Source of the DNA: QHXM01 sp963697975
Lineage (GTDB): Bacteria > Acidobacteriota > Blastocatellia > Pyrinomonadales > Pyrinomonadaceae
NCBI GenBank assembly: GCA_963697975.1
Contig: OY969111.1
Coordinates: 1,426,001-1,490,000 of the forward strand
Length of the DNA stretch: 64,000 nucleotides
Direction of reading: 5' to 3'
The notes beneath the pieces were generated by a model. It was not told where the DNA came from. It did no database searches and saw only the letters and a list, made by a program, of their open reading frames with translations. A program made the translations under genes and the position numbers. The stretch's first letter is position 1. Every line of letters starts with the position of its first letter. This document shows, in pieces, positions 33,067 through 42,172 of this stretch.

Positions 33067-35805
33067 TCAATCTTCCAGCAGCTTGCCGCGAAACAAGGGC
33101 TGTCCGGCCAGACTCGTATAGAAAGCGTAGATGACGAGTGCGGCGTAGATAATCAAGACCGGGATGAAATCCGTAGCCCACCATGCCGAGAGCTTCGTGG
33201 TAATCGGAAAGAAGACCCACGCGTGGAAGATGAATCCGCTTGTGACCGCCGCCAGCAGCCCGAAACGGTACAGCCCGCCGACCATAATCAGAGCGCCGGT
33301 GACGGCAAACACACGACTAACGGGTGGCGCTTGGCTGAAGGCTAAGGATAAGACTCCAGAGATAATGAGCCAACTCGCAGCGGCGGCCAGACGCTTTCGT
33401 CGCAGGATAATTAAAAACATGAGCATTAAGAACAACAGGACGAAAGCGATGAACAGCGAAGAGGTGAATAATCCCGCGAGGCTTGGCATGAAGTGGCGCA
33501 TACCGAGCACGGATTGAGCGTCAATGTGAGGCACAAAGGGTGGCATGCCCAGCCATTTCGGGACGAGGTCAACGAGATAGTTGTTGATAATCAGCAGAGT
33601 CCCCAAAATCGAGCCGATCAAAATATTTCGTCCCACCAGCGGGTCGCGAAAATCTCCGGCCAGCAACCGGGTCCAGCCGATGATGCCTTCAGGCCAGCGC
33701 CGCCTGACATACGGTTCAAGCGCGACATACAGGAGCCAGAGGAAAATGGCTCCAAACAGCGCCCCCTCCACATATCCAATGAAGAGGCCAAACTCTTCGG
33801 GCGTCCAGACGTGGTGTGCGTCGAAAAGATAAACAAGCATGCGGAGGGCAAAAAAGAAGATCGCCAGCCGGAATGCGCCGCGCCGGTCGCCGCGCCCGAG
33901 GCGCAAATTTTTGAACGCGAGCAGGACGCTGCCGACGATAGTCACCATCGCGATGATTATCAGGATGAGATAGAGGGCGCGGTCGGAGGCGCTCTCCTGA
34001 CGCTGCACTTGCCGGGCTGGCTGGTCCCAGGGATTGATGACCTCGAAGTACACGGGCTTGCCGCGATAGGCGGCGGCTTCGAGATGTATCTTGATTTCAG
34101 GCCGCGCCGGATAGACACCATCCCACGCGGCGCGCACGTCGTAAGCGTGCTGCGGAACCCACGTGGATTCAACCGTCTGAAAATTCGACTGATTGAACCC
34201 GGCCTCCGCGAAGAGTGCTGACCAGTCCGGCGCTGAAGGCTTTTCCCCGCTCACCGCTTCTTCTCTCTGCGGCGGGACAGCCGAGAAGAACCGCAACTGC
34301 CCCTGGGTATCAAGCAGGACTCTCACCATCCCTGAAAATATTTCCGGCGGGTCATCAGGGCTGATCGTCTCAGCGCCGGATGATTGCAAGTGACGCGGAC
34401 TCTGGCGATACCAGAAATAGAAGGCAGACGGCTGACCCATCTTGAGCTTATCCCAACGATTGCGCGACTGGTCATTCTCCTTCACGTACTGCAAAAAGGA
34501 GCGATCCGGGTACATCCCATAATCGCTATCGACGGGCGCGTCCGTGTAGCCGAGTTTCTTTGTGATCTCGCGTGCGCGCTCCTGCAAAATCTCCGGCGAT
34601 TTATCGAGCGGCGCGAGGGCGTAAAGAGCCACACTGTTTGACATGAAGCAGGCAAGCGCAAACAGAATGAAAAACGCAGCGAGCAGCGAGACGGCGATGA
34701 CGGGTCGAAGCGCTCCGGCCTTCGGCGCGGCGGCGACCATTTCGGGCGAGGGCGTCTCACCAGCCGCCAGCGCAGCCGCCAGCGGATCGCCGCCGGGAAG
34801 CGCGGCTGCAACCTGAAGCGCCGACGCCGGGCGCTGCCTGGGGTCTGTCTCCAGACAACGCAGGATGACGCGCTCGGCCAATGGGTCAATATCTTTAACG
34901 AGACTGGAAGGTGTCGTCGGCGTCGTATTGCTCTTTCGCAGACGAAGCAGCTCATCGAGTGTTCCGGCTTCAAAGACGCGCTTGCCCGTGAAGACTTCGT
35001 AAAGGACGAGACCCAGGCTATAGAGATCGCTTTTGATGGAGACTTCTTCTCCCGTCAATTGTTCCGGGGCCATGTAGGCGGGCGTGCCCGCACGAATCTC
35101 TTCATGGCCGAACTCTTCGACGAGTCCGGCCAGCCCGAAATCGAGAATGCGGACATTGCCGTCGCCGTCAATCATGACGTTCGCGGGTTTCAGATCGCGG
35201 TGCAGGACATTATTGTCGTGAGCGGCGGCCAGACCGGCGCAAAGCTGGCGCGCAATCTCAAGCGCCTTGTCTGTCGGCAGGCGACCGATGCGACGGAGCA
35301 AGGATGAGAGTTCTTCGCCCTTGATAAATTCCATCGAGAGGAACTGATGGCTATCTACTTCGCCGATGTCGTAAACGCGGCAGACGTTGCGATGCGAGAC
35401 CTGACGCGCCACGCGCACCTCACGATGAAAGCGCGCGAGCGCCGCGCCGTCGGTCGAAAGCGTTTCGGGCAGAAACTTCAAAGCGACGGGCTGCCCCAGT
35501 TTGAGATCGTCCGCTCGATAGACTTCTCCCATGCCGCCGCGTCCCAAGAGGCTAACGATGCGGTAGCGACCAATGAGCGTCGTGCCGGGTGTGAACCGCG
35601 CGTTGTCTATCGAATCGAACGAGGATGAGGGGCGCGAAGAACTGGAGGAAGCCTTGCGCCGCGTCGCACCAGCTTTGACGGATGCGCCGTCGCCTTCATC
35701 GGGGAGCAGGCGAGTCGGCGTAAACGAGTCGCCAAACGCCGTCCCGCATGAAGGGCACGAGCTTCTGTCGTCAGGAATCTCTCGCTGGCATTGGGGGCAC
35801 TTCAT
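33067..35805 (-). CDS. Zinc-ribbon Ser/Thr kinase with large multi-pass membrane region
   Basis: A 912-residue membrane kinase. An N-terminal zinc ribbon (CPQCQ ... CPSCG) and a serine-rich linker precede a PknB-like kinase at ~81-350: GRGGMGEVY, catalytic Lys110 in VALKFL, HRDLKPAN at 202-209, DFG at 222-224. A transmembrane helix follows near 400. An extracytoplasmic region contains YPDRSFLQYVKEND, and then come ~8 more hydrophobic helices to the end. The external and multi-pass parts likely sense a signal and pass it to the kinase. ATG at 35805 places the zinc ribbon first; upstream frame is repeat DNA. Confidence 0.9.
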   Translation of the reverse strand: MKCPQCQREIPDDRSSCPSCGTAFGDSFTPTRLLPDEGDGASVKAGATRRKASSSSSRPSSSFDSIDNARFTPGTTLIGRYRIVSLLGRGGMGEVYRADDLKLGQPVALKFLPETLSTDGAALARFHREVRVARQVSHRNVCRVYDIGEVDSHQFLSMEFIKGEELSSLLRRIGRLPTDKALEIARQLCAGLAAAHDNNVLHRDLKPANVMIDGDGNVRILDFGLAGLVEEFGHEEIRAGTPAYMAPEQLTGEEVSIKSDLYSLGLVLYEVFTGKRVFEAGTLDELLRLRKSNTTPTTPSSLVKDIDPLAERVILRCLETDPRQRPASALQVAAALPGGDPLAAALAAGETPSPEMVAAAPKAGALRPVIAVSLLAAFFILFALACFMSNSVALYALAPLDKSPEILQERAREITKKLGYTDAPVDSDYGMYPDRSFLQYVKENDQSRNRWDKLKMGQPSAFYFWYRQSPRHLQSSGAETISPDDPPEIFSGMVRVLLDTQGQLRFFSAVPPQREEAVSGEKPSAPDWSALFAEAGFNQSNFQTVESTWVPQHAYDVRAAWDGVYPARPEIKIHLEAAAYRGKPVYFEVINPWDQPARQVQRQESASDRALYLILIIIAMVTIVGSVLLAFKNLRLGRGDRRGAFRLAIFFFALRMLVYLFDAHHVWTPEEFGLFIGYVEGALFGAIFLWLLYVALEPYVRRRWPEGIIGWTRLLAGDFRDPLVGRNILIGSILGTLLIINNYLVDLVPKWLGMPPFVPHIDAQSVLGMRHFMPSLAGLFTSSLFIAFVLLFLMLMFLIILRRKRLAAAASWLIISGVLSLAFSQAPPVSRVFAVTGALIMVGGLYRFGLLAAVTSGFIFHAWVFFPITTKLSAWWATDFIPVLIIYAALVIYAFYTSLAGQPLFRGKLLED

Positions 35806-35808
35806 AGT

Positions 35809-35891
35809 GATTGCGGATTGTAGATTGCGGATTGCGGATTGGAAAGATAATTCTGATGTTTTTCTAAATCCGAAATCCGCATTCCGCAATT
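35809..35891. repeat. Heptamer-built hairpin (GATTGCG type)
   Basis: The left arm is GATTGCG, GATTGTA, GATTGCG, GATTGCG, GATTGGA. The right arm is TAAATCCGAAATCCGCATTC-like, ending CGCAAT. It lies only 4 bases upstream of the kinase start and between divergent genes, so it overlaps the kinase leader. Confidence 0.8.
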
Positions 35892-36034
35892 GTTCTGTCC
35901 AACCACTTCTCTTCAACTCGCATCAATTAGTGGACGCCATGAAAGGCTGGGCATCTTTCCGCCGAGCCGTCCAGCGATACCGGCTAAGAATCTCCCCACG
36001 ATTCTCTTTCTCTACAGACTACCGGAGGCCATCT

Positions 36035-38248
36035 ATGAAACTCAAAATATTGATAATTACAATCTTACTCTGCTCACTCAACGTGCAGGCGCAGGTGCGC
36101 TCACCCAGGCGACCGGCGCAGGTCATCCCGAAAGGCGTCGCAGCGACAACGCGCGGGCAGACGCTGCCCATTCGTCGTGTGATTCTTTACAGCAACGGCG
36201 TCGCCTACATCGAGCGGCGCGGGATGGTTTCAGGTCATGCCGAAGTCGATTTGTCGTTCAAGCAGTCGCAGGTGGACGACGTGTTGAAGTCTATGGTCGT
36301 GCTCGATCTTGGGCAGGGTCGGATCGGGGCGGTCAGCTACAACTCGTCTGCGCCGCCGTCTGCGCGCATGGCTGACATTCCCTTCTCCATCGCATCCGAG
36401 TCTGGAAATAACTTGCGGGGCGGACTCGCGGGCGTGCTCAGCCAGTTGCAGGGAGCGCGCGTCGTCGTGGCAACTGCGAATCGCACCGCGACCGGCTCAA
36501 TCCTCACGGTCGAGGAGCGCAAAAGCCAGATTGATGCGACGAAGCCTCCGGTCACGACGCACGCGCTCGTCATCGCATCTGAGAGTGGCGAGCTAATGAG
36601 CTTCGATCTGGCGGACGTGCGCTCCGTGCGCCTTGTAGATGAAGGCGCGCGGCGCGACGTGTCGGAGTTTGCCAACGCGACCGCTTCGGCACGCCGCCGC
36701 GATGCCAAGACCATCGTCGTCAGTTCAGACGGCGCGGGCGCACGCGAGATGGTCGTCAGCTACACGATTGCCGCGCCCATCTGGAAGACGACGTACCGCG
36801 TGGTGCTGGACGCCTCCGGTCAACCTTTCTTTCAGGGCTGGGCGATTGTCGATAACGTCAGCGAGGAAGATTGGGAGAACATACAGCTTTCGCTCGTCTC
36901 CGGCACGCCGGTCTCGTTCATCCAGCCGATTCAAAAACCCTTTTACCGTTATCGTCCCATCGTGCCGATGCCCGGCGATTTGAGACTCAACCCGCAGGTT
37001 TACGACCCGGAAGAGATGAATCGCGGCGTGGGAGAGGCCAACACTAAGGATAATGAGAGCGTTCAGGTTTCCAGCGACCAGATGTCGAATTTCCCGACGC
37101 AGCGTTCCGTCCAATCTCTCTATAGCATTAACGGCGCTCGGAACAATGTGAACAACTTGCTCGTTGACGGCACGTCGGGCGCAAATGTCGCGACGACGGT
37201 TTCGATGAGCGACGCCATCGTCAGCCAGCAGGTCGGCGTCGAAGCCGCAGCCACCGGCAAAGAAGTCGGCGATCTCTTCGAGTATCGCATTGACCAGCCA
37301 GTGACGGTCAGACGCGACCGCTCCGCCTTGATTCCGATTCTGCAAACCAAGATGGAGGGCGAGCGCGTCTCCATCTACAACGCAGCCGTGCGCGCAGACC
37401 GTCCGCTGGGTGGGATGTTATTAGAGAATACTTCAACGCTCACGCTAGAAGACGGCTCGATGACCATCCTCGACGCAGACGCTTACGCGGGCGAGGCTTT
37501 GATGGAGCGCCTGAAGCCCGGCGAGAAGAGATTAATCTCGTTCGCTCTGGATTTGGGCACGCTCGTCACCGTGAGAATCAAGGGAGACCGCGCGCCAACT
37601 TCTCTCATCAAGGTTGTGAACGGCGTCGTTCAGGCTCACTTCTACCAGACCGACGAGAAGCTCTACAAAGTCACCAACCAGACGGATCGCCCGCGCGTCG
37701 TCTTCATCGAGCACCCCATTCGACAGGGCTGGGAGCTAACAGACAAAACGCGCCAGCCCGACGGCAAGAGCGCCCGCTTCTATCGCTTTCGCATCCCGCT
37801 CGAACCACGCCAGAGCGCTGAACTTCCCGTCGTCGAGCGTCAGGCGTTGATGGAATCCTACACGCTGACGAGCATCACGCGCACAGACCTTGAGCTTTTC
37901 CTCAGGCGCAACCAGATAGACGCCCAAACCCGTGCCGCCCTCGAAAAGCTCATCGACATCAAAACCGGCATCGCCTCGGTGGACGCCCGCCTCGCCAGCA
38001 TCAACAAAGAGACGGAAGAGATTTCGCAGGATCAGGAGCGTCTGCGCGAGAACATCAAGGCACTGACCGCCACCGCCGAAGCCCGTCAACTCATCGCCCG
38101 CTACGTCGCCAAAGCCGACGAACAGGAATCCCGCATCGAGCAACTAACCAAAGACCGCAAAGCCCTCACCGAAGAGCGCGCCCGCCTCCAAGCGGAATTC
38201 GACACGGCGCTTCGCAACCTCGACATCAACCGTAACCTGACTCAATAA
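36035..38248 (+). CDS. Exported DUF4139-type protein with C-terminal coiled coil
   Basis: A 737-residue protein with signal peptide (MKLKILIITILLCSLNVQAQ). An N-terminal DUF4139-like part follows (RVILYSNGVAYIERRGMVSG; FKQSQVDDVLKSMVVLDLGQ), then the core with YTIAAPIWKTTYRVVLD and NVSEEDWENIQLSLVSGTP. The last ~120 residues form a long coiled coil (NKETEEISQDQERLRENIKA). GGAGG lies 7 bases before the ATG at 36035; upstream in-frame sequence overlaps the divergent kinase and is not coding. The biochemical role of the family is unknown; eukaryotic relatives are mucoid-like. It is probably periplasmic. Confidence 0.88.
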   Translation: MKLKILIITILLCSLNVQAQVRSPRRPAQVIPKGVAATTRGQTLPIRRVILYSNGVAYIERRGMVSGHAEVDLSFKQSQVDDVLKSMVVLDLGQGRIGAVSYNSSAPPSARMADIPFSIASESGNNLRGGLAGVLSQLQGARVVVATANRTATGSILTVEERKSQIDATKPPVTTHALVIASESGELMSFDLADVRSVRLVDEGARRDVSEFANATASARRRDAKTIVVSSDGAGAREMVVSYTIAAPIWKTTYRVVLDASGQPFFQGWAIVDNVSEEDWENIQLSLVSGTPVSFIQPIQKPFYRYRPIVPMPGDLRLNPQVYDPEEMNRGVGEANTKDNESVQVSSDQMSNFPTQRSVQSLYSINGARNNVNNLLVDGTSGANVATTVSMSDAIVSQQVGVEAAATGKEVGDLFEYRIDQPVTVRRDRSALIPILQTKMEGERVSIYNAAVRADRPLGGMLLENTSTLTLEDGSMTILDADAYAGEALMERLKPGEKRLISFALDLGTLVTVRIKGDRAPTSLIKVVNGVVQAHFYQTDEKLYKVTNQTDRPRVVFIEHPIRQGWELTDKTRQPDGKSARFYRFRIPLEPRQSAELPVVERQALMESYTLTSITRTDLELFLRRNQIDAQTRAALEKLIDIKTGIASVDARLASINKETEEISQDQERLRENIKALTATAEARQLIARYVAKADEQESRIEQLTKDRKALTEERARLQAEFDTALRNLDINRNLTQ

Positions 38249-38295
38249 AGAAAGGCGAATCGACACATCAGACCCGAGCATCTATAATTTAACGA

Positions 38296-38324
38296 AAGCG
38301 GGTGGGGAACATTCCCACCCGCTT
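38296..38324. terminator. Bidirectional terminator hairpin
   Basis: AAGCGGGTGGG (38296-38306) and CCCACCCGCTT (38314-38324) form an 11-base stem with a 7-base loop. It lies 47 bases after the DUF4139 stop and directly beyond the STAND gene stop at 38326, between convergent genes. T-rich sequence follows in the plus direction (GTTTCTTTAT). Confidence 0.8.
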
Positions 38325-38325
38325 C

Positions 38326-40740
38326 TCACTGTTTCTTTATCCCACTGTCATTCCCCTGCCCGCGCCACTTCGCCAGTTGATGGCGGACCTCAGCAGCGTA
38401 TGGGCTTTCAACCTGCTCAAAGATTTCAAGTGCTGCTTTAGCATAAGCGTTGGCCTCGTTACGCTCATCGAGTTTGTCGGACATCAAGCTCAAATTCCAT
38501 AGCGCATTGCCCTCGCTACTCAGATCACCAATTTCGCGGGAAATTAGTAAAGATTGTTTGCACAGTTCGATGGCGCGGCGCGCCTCACCTAGAGCAGCAT
38601 AGGCCCTTCCCAAGTTCCCCAATGTAATACCTTCACTACGTTGATCATTAATCTCGCGCACAATGACCAAGGCTTGCTCATTAAGTTCAATAGCGCGCCG
38701 TACCTCACCCAATTTAAAGTGTTCCTCTCCTAGGCTGCGAAGTGCGTGGCTTTCAGCATAACGGTCATTAAATCCCTGAAAGATAGTTAAGTACTGCTCG
38801 TATAATTCAATGGCCTGCTGTGTCTTATTCAAGGCAGAATAAGACCAGCCCAATCCGCCCAATGCATGACCTTCAAGACGGCGATCACCAATTTCCTGAG
38901 CGATGGCGAGCTGTTGTTTATATAGCTTGATGGCTTGATGCACCTCACCCAGTGCCCAGTAGACACCACCTAAGATGTTTAGATGCCATCCCTCGTCAGC
39001 GCGCCTCTTTAACCGTCGGGCAGCAGCCAACGCGGATTTCAGCCAGCGAATGCGCTCGCGCGTATGATGAAAGATGAAGAGCAGATGCACCCCGGCGTTG
39101 AGGTAATCGTTGCACAACGAGGCCGCTGCATCATCTTTACCAGCATTTTTCTCAGCCCATCGTTGCCCAGCCTGAATGTTCGGCCATTCCAGCTCAAATA
39201 GAACAAGTCCTCGCTTGAGCATCTCGCCGCCTTGTAGATAAAGTCCATCGGCCTCCCGAATTATCCTTAAATAATGTGAAGCATGCCGTCTCTGTCCTTG
39301 ATCGCGTTCAGCCTTACTCAAACAATCGGCGGCAAATAAACGCGCAAGGTCGTGCAGGCGGTAGCGGACGGTGGCCTTGTTCCACTCCAACAGGCTGTAT
39401 TTGACCAACTCGCTACTCGCATCTTGCGCCGCATCGGATTCAAGCCCCCACACTGCTGTGGCTGCCGCGACATCAAACGTATTGGGGAAAGTGGCCAAGA
39501 GACGCCAATGCTCTTGAATGTTTGGGCTAAGTAATTCGTAGCTCGACCTGAGGGATGCGTCTATGAGCTTGAGTCGCTGCTGCGCATTCGTTAATCGCTT
39601 AACGTAATCCTTCACGCCGAGATCAATTTGCTCGGCCAGCGCGCTGGCGGCGAGACGCAAGGCCAGCGGAAGGTAGCCGCAGAGCTTAGCAATTGTGTCC
39701 GCCTGCTCGCTGATGCGCGGAGCGATTTTCAGCAGAAGCTTTTGGGCATCTTCGGCAGGCAGTGTATCGAGACTTCTGCTGCACAGTCCGGGTAAAGTGA
39801 AATGCTGGCGCGAAGTGACCAGCACGGCACAACTCTCTGGCGGGATGAGCGGCTCGACCTGATTGCGGTCAGCGGCATTATCTATCAGTAAGAGCGCACG
39901 CTGATTATGAAGCACAGATCTATAGAGAGCGCTCAAATCCGTCTCACTTTTAGACAGCTTGGCAGCGGGCTGATACGCGCGAATAACGTGAGCCATCGCG
40001 TCTGCTGCGGAGAGAGGAGTTTTGCTAGTGCCTTTCAAGTTCAGATAAAACTGCGCATCCGGGTAACGCGGAGTGAGCCGTTGAGCCAGCGCCAGCGCCA
40101 GCGCCGTCTTGCCCACGCCCCCTGGCCCTTGCAGGCCGCAGATTGTGACCCCGCCGTGCTCAAGCGCATGCATGAGTTCATCAAGTTCGTCCTCTCGTCC
40201 GGTGAAGTCGCGCGGCGGCGACGGGAGTTGATGCAGCGCATTGATTGTGGGCGCTGCTTCTTTAGGCGGAGCTTTCGGTTGCCGCTCTTCATTGAGCCAA
40301 CGATACAAATCGGTCGTGACGTTGGTCGCGAGGTCTTCCGGGCTGGCGAACCCGGTCACTGTATGCGCCTGCTGCAGTTCTGCTTTCAGCTTCTTCAAGA
40401 GCGAACGTTGTTTCTGTTTCTTCTCATAGTTGTCGAGCGTGATGCTCGATTCGGCTTTGAAGTAGATGAGGCAGGTCAGCCCCAGCTTGCGAGCGCGGCG
40501 GTATTCAGCCTCTGTGATACCTGAGCCGTAGCGCCCGGCGAAGATGCCGACGTAAACATTGCTGCGATCTACTTCGTCGAGTGACGCATGATGTGTGGTC
40601 TCGTCGCGGCTGCCAAAGTACTCCATACCGACGAGTTTCACCTCGCGCATGCGTTGGATGACAGTTTCCAGAGCCTTGCGCTCTGGCCGTAAGTCCAACC
40701 ATGTGGAACTGACGAAGACTTGGGCGGTGGGTGAGGGCAT
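38326..40740 (-). CDS. DUF4062 - NB-ARC/STAND NTPase - TPR protein (NLR-like) 1
   Basis: An 804-residue signal-transduction ATPase. Residues 1-~150 form a DUF4062 domain (VFVSSTWLDLRPERKALETV; VYVGIFAGRYGSGITEAEYR), a Rossmann-like module related to TIR-type effectors. Residues ~178-450 are the NB-ARC ATPase: FTGREDEL, Walker A GPGGVGKT at 205-212, Walker B LLLIDNA, VTSRQHF, GYLPLALRLAA. A winged-helix part follows, then five exact 40-residue TPR units at 584-783. The layout is that of bacterial NLR-like sensors: effector, switch, ligand-binding repeats. Antiphage function is plausible but not shown. It is a single gene with its own terminator. Confidence 0.9.
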   Translation of the reverse strand: MPSPTAQVFVSSTWLDLRPERKALETVIQRMREVKLVGMEYFGSRDETTHHASLDEVDRSNVYVGIFAGRYGSGITEAEYRRARKLGLTCLIYFKAESSITLDNYEKKQKQRSLLKKLKAELQQAHTVTGFASPEDLATNVTTDLYRWLNEERQPKAPPKEAAPTINALHQLPSPPRDFTGREDELDELMHALEHGGVTICGLQGPGGVGKTALALALAQRLTPRYPDAQFYLNLKGTSKTPLSAADAMAHVIRAYQPAAKLSKSETDLSALYRSVLHNQRALLLIDNAADRNQVEPLIPPESCAVLVTSRQHFTLPGLCSRSLDTLPAEDAQKLLLKIAPRISEQADTIAKLCGYLPLALRLAASALAEQIDLGVKDYVKRLTNAQQRLKLIDASLRSSYELLSPNIQEHWRLLATFPNTFDVAAATAVWGLESDAAQDASSELVKYSLLEWNKATVRYRLHDLARLFAADCLSKAERDQGQRRHASHYLRIIREADGLYLQGGEMLKRGLVLFELEWPNIQAGQRWAEKNAGKDDAAASLCNDYLNAGVHLLFIFHHTRERIRWLKSALAAARRLKRRADEGWHLNILGGVYWALGEVHQAIKLYKQQLAIAQEIGDRRLEGHALGGLGWSYSALNKTQQAIELYEQYLTIFQGFNDRYAESHALRSLGEEHFKLGEVRRAIELNEQALVIVREINDQRSEGITLGNLGRAYAALGEARRAIELCKQSLLISREIGDLSSEGNALWNLSLMSDKLDERNEANAYAKAALEIFEQVESPYAAEVRHQLAKWRGQGNDSGIKKQ
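38392..38991 (-). repeat. Five 120-bp coding repeats (TPR array of STAND protein 1)
   Basis: Residues 584-783 divide into five units of exactly 40 residues with the pattern xxLxxLGxxYxxLGExxxAIELxxQxLxIxxEIxDxxxE. Equal length and no gaps suggest expansion by tandem duplication and possible unit-number variation between strains. Confidence 0.85.
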
Positions 40741-41175
40741 GGTGGCTCCTCCAGTGAAGGTGCGGCGTTATCCTCAAATGGCTCTCCGAATACCTGAGCC
40801 GGAGCGCTCTATATATAACATTGATGGGTCATCAGCAAAATAAAAAGAGAGCCGGAATGTTTCCAGCCCTTTGCATGACAGGTTCCATCACTCAAGCGCT
40901 GACGAGCGAGCGGGAAGATGGCGTGGCGGGTGTGGCGAGTTTGAGGCGGGCGCATAAATGCCACAGAGTTTTCCAGCGTCGCTCGCGCTCAATTGGCTCT
41001 AAAAGCCTGTGAAAGTGTGGCTCTCATTCTTTCCGCAATCTGGCATAAGCGTTGCGATAGATGAAGGTGTGCGGCGAAGGAGAAGGTACAGGCAAGAGTT
41101 CCCTCGCCAGCGCCTCAACCTTGAAATCATCAGCATGGTCAGCAGTGACCAACACCGAAGGAGAATCCAGGAAAG
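40741..41175. other. Intergenic region upstream of STAND 1
   Basis: About 435 bases between divergent genes with no credible coding frame. It must hold the STAND-1 promoter on the minus strand and that of the small secreted gene on the plus strand, but I see no consensus box pair that stands out. GGAG and AGGA precede the small gene at 41176. Confidence 0.35.
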
Positions 41176-41409
41176 ATGAGAAGCAAACTCGGACTCGCAA
41201 TAGCGTTCGTCATCGCGCTGGCGTTTGGGACGAATGCCGCGCTCGCAAAGACCCCCGTCAGGAATCAAAAGGCGAACTCGTCAACCATGACAACCGCATC
41301 CATGAAGACAGGGATGAGCAAGCGTCGTCGTTGGCGTCGCAGGCATCACAGAAGGAATCAGATGAGGAGAAACCGCAAATCGAACGGCAATGGCAACACA
41401 CGAAAATAG
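41176..41409 (+). CDS. Small secreted highly basic protein
   Basis: A 77-residue protein with a typical signal peptide (MRSKLGLAIAFVIALAFGTN, cut near ALAK). The mature part of ~50 residues is dominated by arginine, histidine, lysine and asparagine (KRRRWRRRHHRRNQMRRNRK). An AGGA lies 4-7 bases before the ATG. Overlapping longer frames lack such structure. The mature part could bind polyanions, such as LPS, DNA or polysaccharide, outside the cell. No family is recognised. A GC-rich hairpin begins at the stop codon. Confidence 0.65.
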   Translation: MRSKLGLAIAFVIALAFGTNAALAKTPVRNQKANSSTMTTASMKTGMSKRRRWRRRHHRRNQMRRNRKSNGNGNTRK

Positions 41410-41612
41410 CGCTCCGCCACCGGAGCGCGAGCATGTCTCTTGAAGGTAAACAGAAACCTGTGACGGCTTCTTCTGTTGTCCCGTCGAGATAACAACATGG
41501 AGAGGCCGGGTAGTGGCCACAGGTCGCAAGTGGACAGGACAAAACCTGTGGGCCGCTTGCGCGCACGGAGGGGGTGCTGCTTTGAGGACAAGCAGCGCCC
41601 CCTTCGCTTTTC
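41409..41612 (+). ncRNA. Candidate structured RNA / 3' UTR with several stems and a terminator
   Basis: Non-coding stretch with GCGCTCCG-CCAC-CGGAGCGC (41409-41428) and a weak GACGG...CCGTC stem (around 41462-41485). GGCCACAGGT (41515-41524) can pair with ACCTGTGGGCC (41544-41554, one bulged G). Bases 41525-41531 can also pair with 41555-41561, crossing that stem. A terminator ends the region. It could be an sRNA or a long structured 3' UTR of the small basic-protein mRNA. I match it to no known RNA family. Confidence 0.4.
41570..41612 (+). terminator. Rho-independent terminator
   Basis: GGGGGTGCTGCTT (41570-41582) pairs with AAGCAGCGCCCCC (41590-41602) with one G-T pair and a 7-base loop, followed by TTCGCTTTTCTTT. 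It ends the transcript carrying the small basic-protein gene. Confidence 0.85.
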
Positions 41613-41638
41613 TTTAATCATGACGGGTGGCTCGTCTT

Positions 41639-42139
41639 ATGAAATACCGTGAGCAAATTACGACGAGGATAGGTCAGTTACGGTCGCACCGTCTGCTTTT
41701 GCTCGGCGCGCTCGGCGTGTGCGCGTTGTTGCTCTTCTTCGGATTGTCTTCAAAATGGCACACGCCCGTCGTCGAAACCATCACGACCGAAGAAAGCCCG
41801 CAAACGCGCGCCACGCCGGGACCGGCGCTGCAATTCACGCCGCAGTTGCCACAGCGCGACGCAGACATCGAAGCGGCGGGCGATCACATCGCAGCGGCCA
41901 CCGTCTATCTGAAGAATCGTCAGAGCGCGGCGGCACTGCGCGCCATGACACAGGCACGCTCGGCCACTGCTCACGCCATAGACCGGAGACGACAACAGGG
42001 GAAACAGTTCGACGTGCTGGAGGAAGCTCTCAGAGAGATTGACTCCGCCGAACACTACGTTCAGCACGGAGCGTTCGGCGATGCCAGAACGCGACTCATC
42101 TCTCTGAACAAGAAGCTGGATGATAGTCTGGAACAGTGA
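41639..42139 (+). CDS. Single-pass membrane protein with helical domain, unknown
   Basis: A 166-residue protein: a basic N-terminus, one transmembrane helix (LLLLGALGVCALLLFFGLSS), a Thr/Pro-rich linker, and a helical soluble domain rich in Ala, Arg and Gln (AAATVYLKNRQSAAALRAMT; EEALREIDSAEHYVQHGAFG). The helical part resembles a small TPR-like or four-helix bundle. Start choice: ATG at 41639; GTG at 41627 is possible. No named family is recognised. It is expected to face the periplasm. A composite hairpin element follows it. Confidence 0.7.
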   Translation: MKYREQITTRIGQLRSHRLLLLGALGVCALLLFFGLSSKWHTPVVETITTEESPQTRATPGPALQFTPQLPQRDADIEAAGDHIAAATVYLKNRQSAAALRAMTQARSATAHAIDRRRQQGKQFDVLEEALREIDSAEHYVQHGAFGDARTRLISLNKKLDDSLEQ

Positions 42140-42172
42140 GAGGGCTTTTGAATTTTATAAGCTGGATGAAAA

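Noticed and set aside
41061..41492. 143-codon plus-strand frame around the small basic-protein gene
   Set aside because: The overlapping 77-residue frame has a signal peptide and ribosome-binding site; the longer frame is low-complexity without features.
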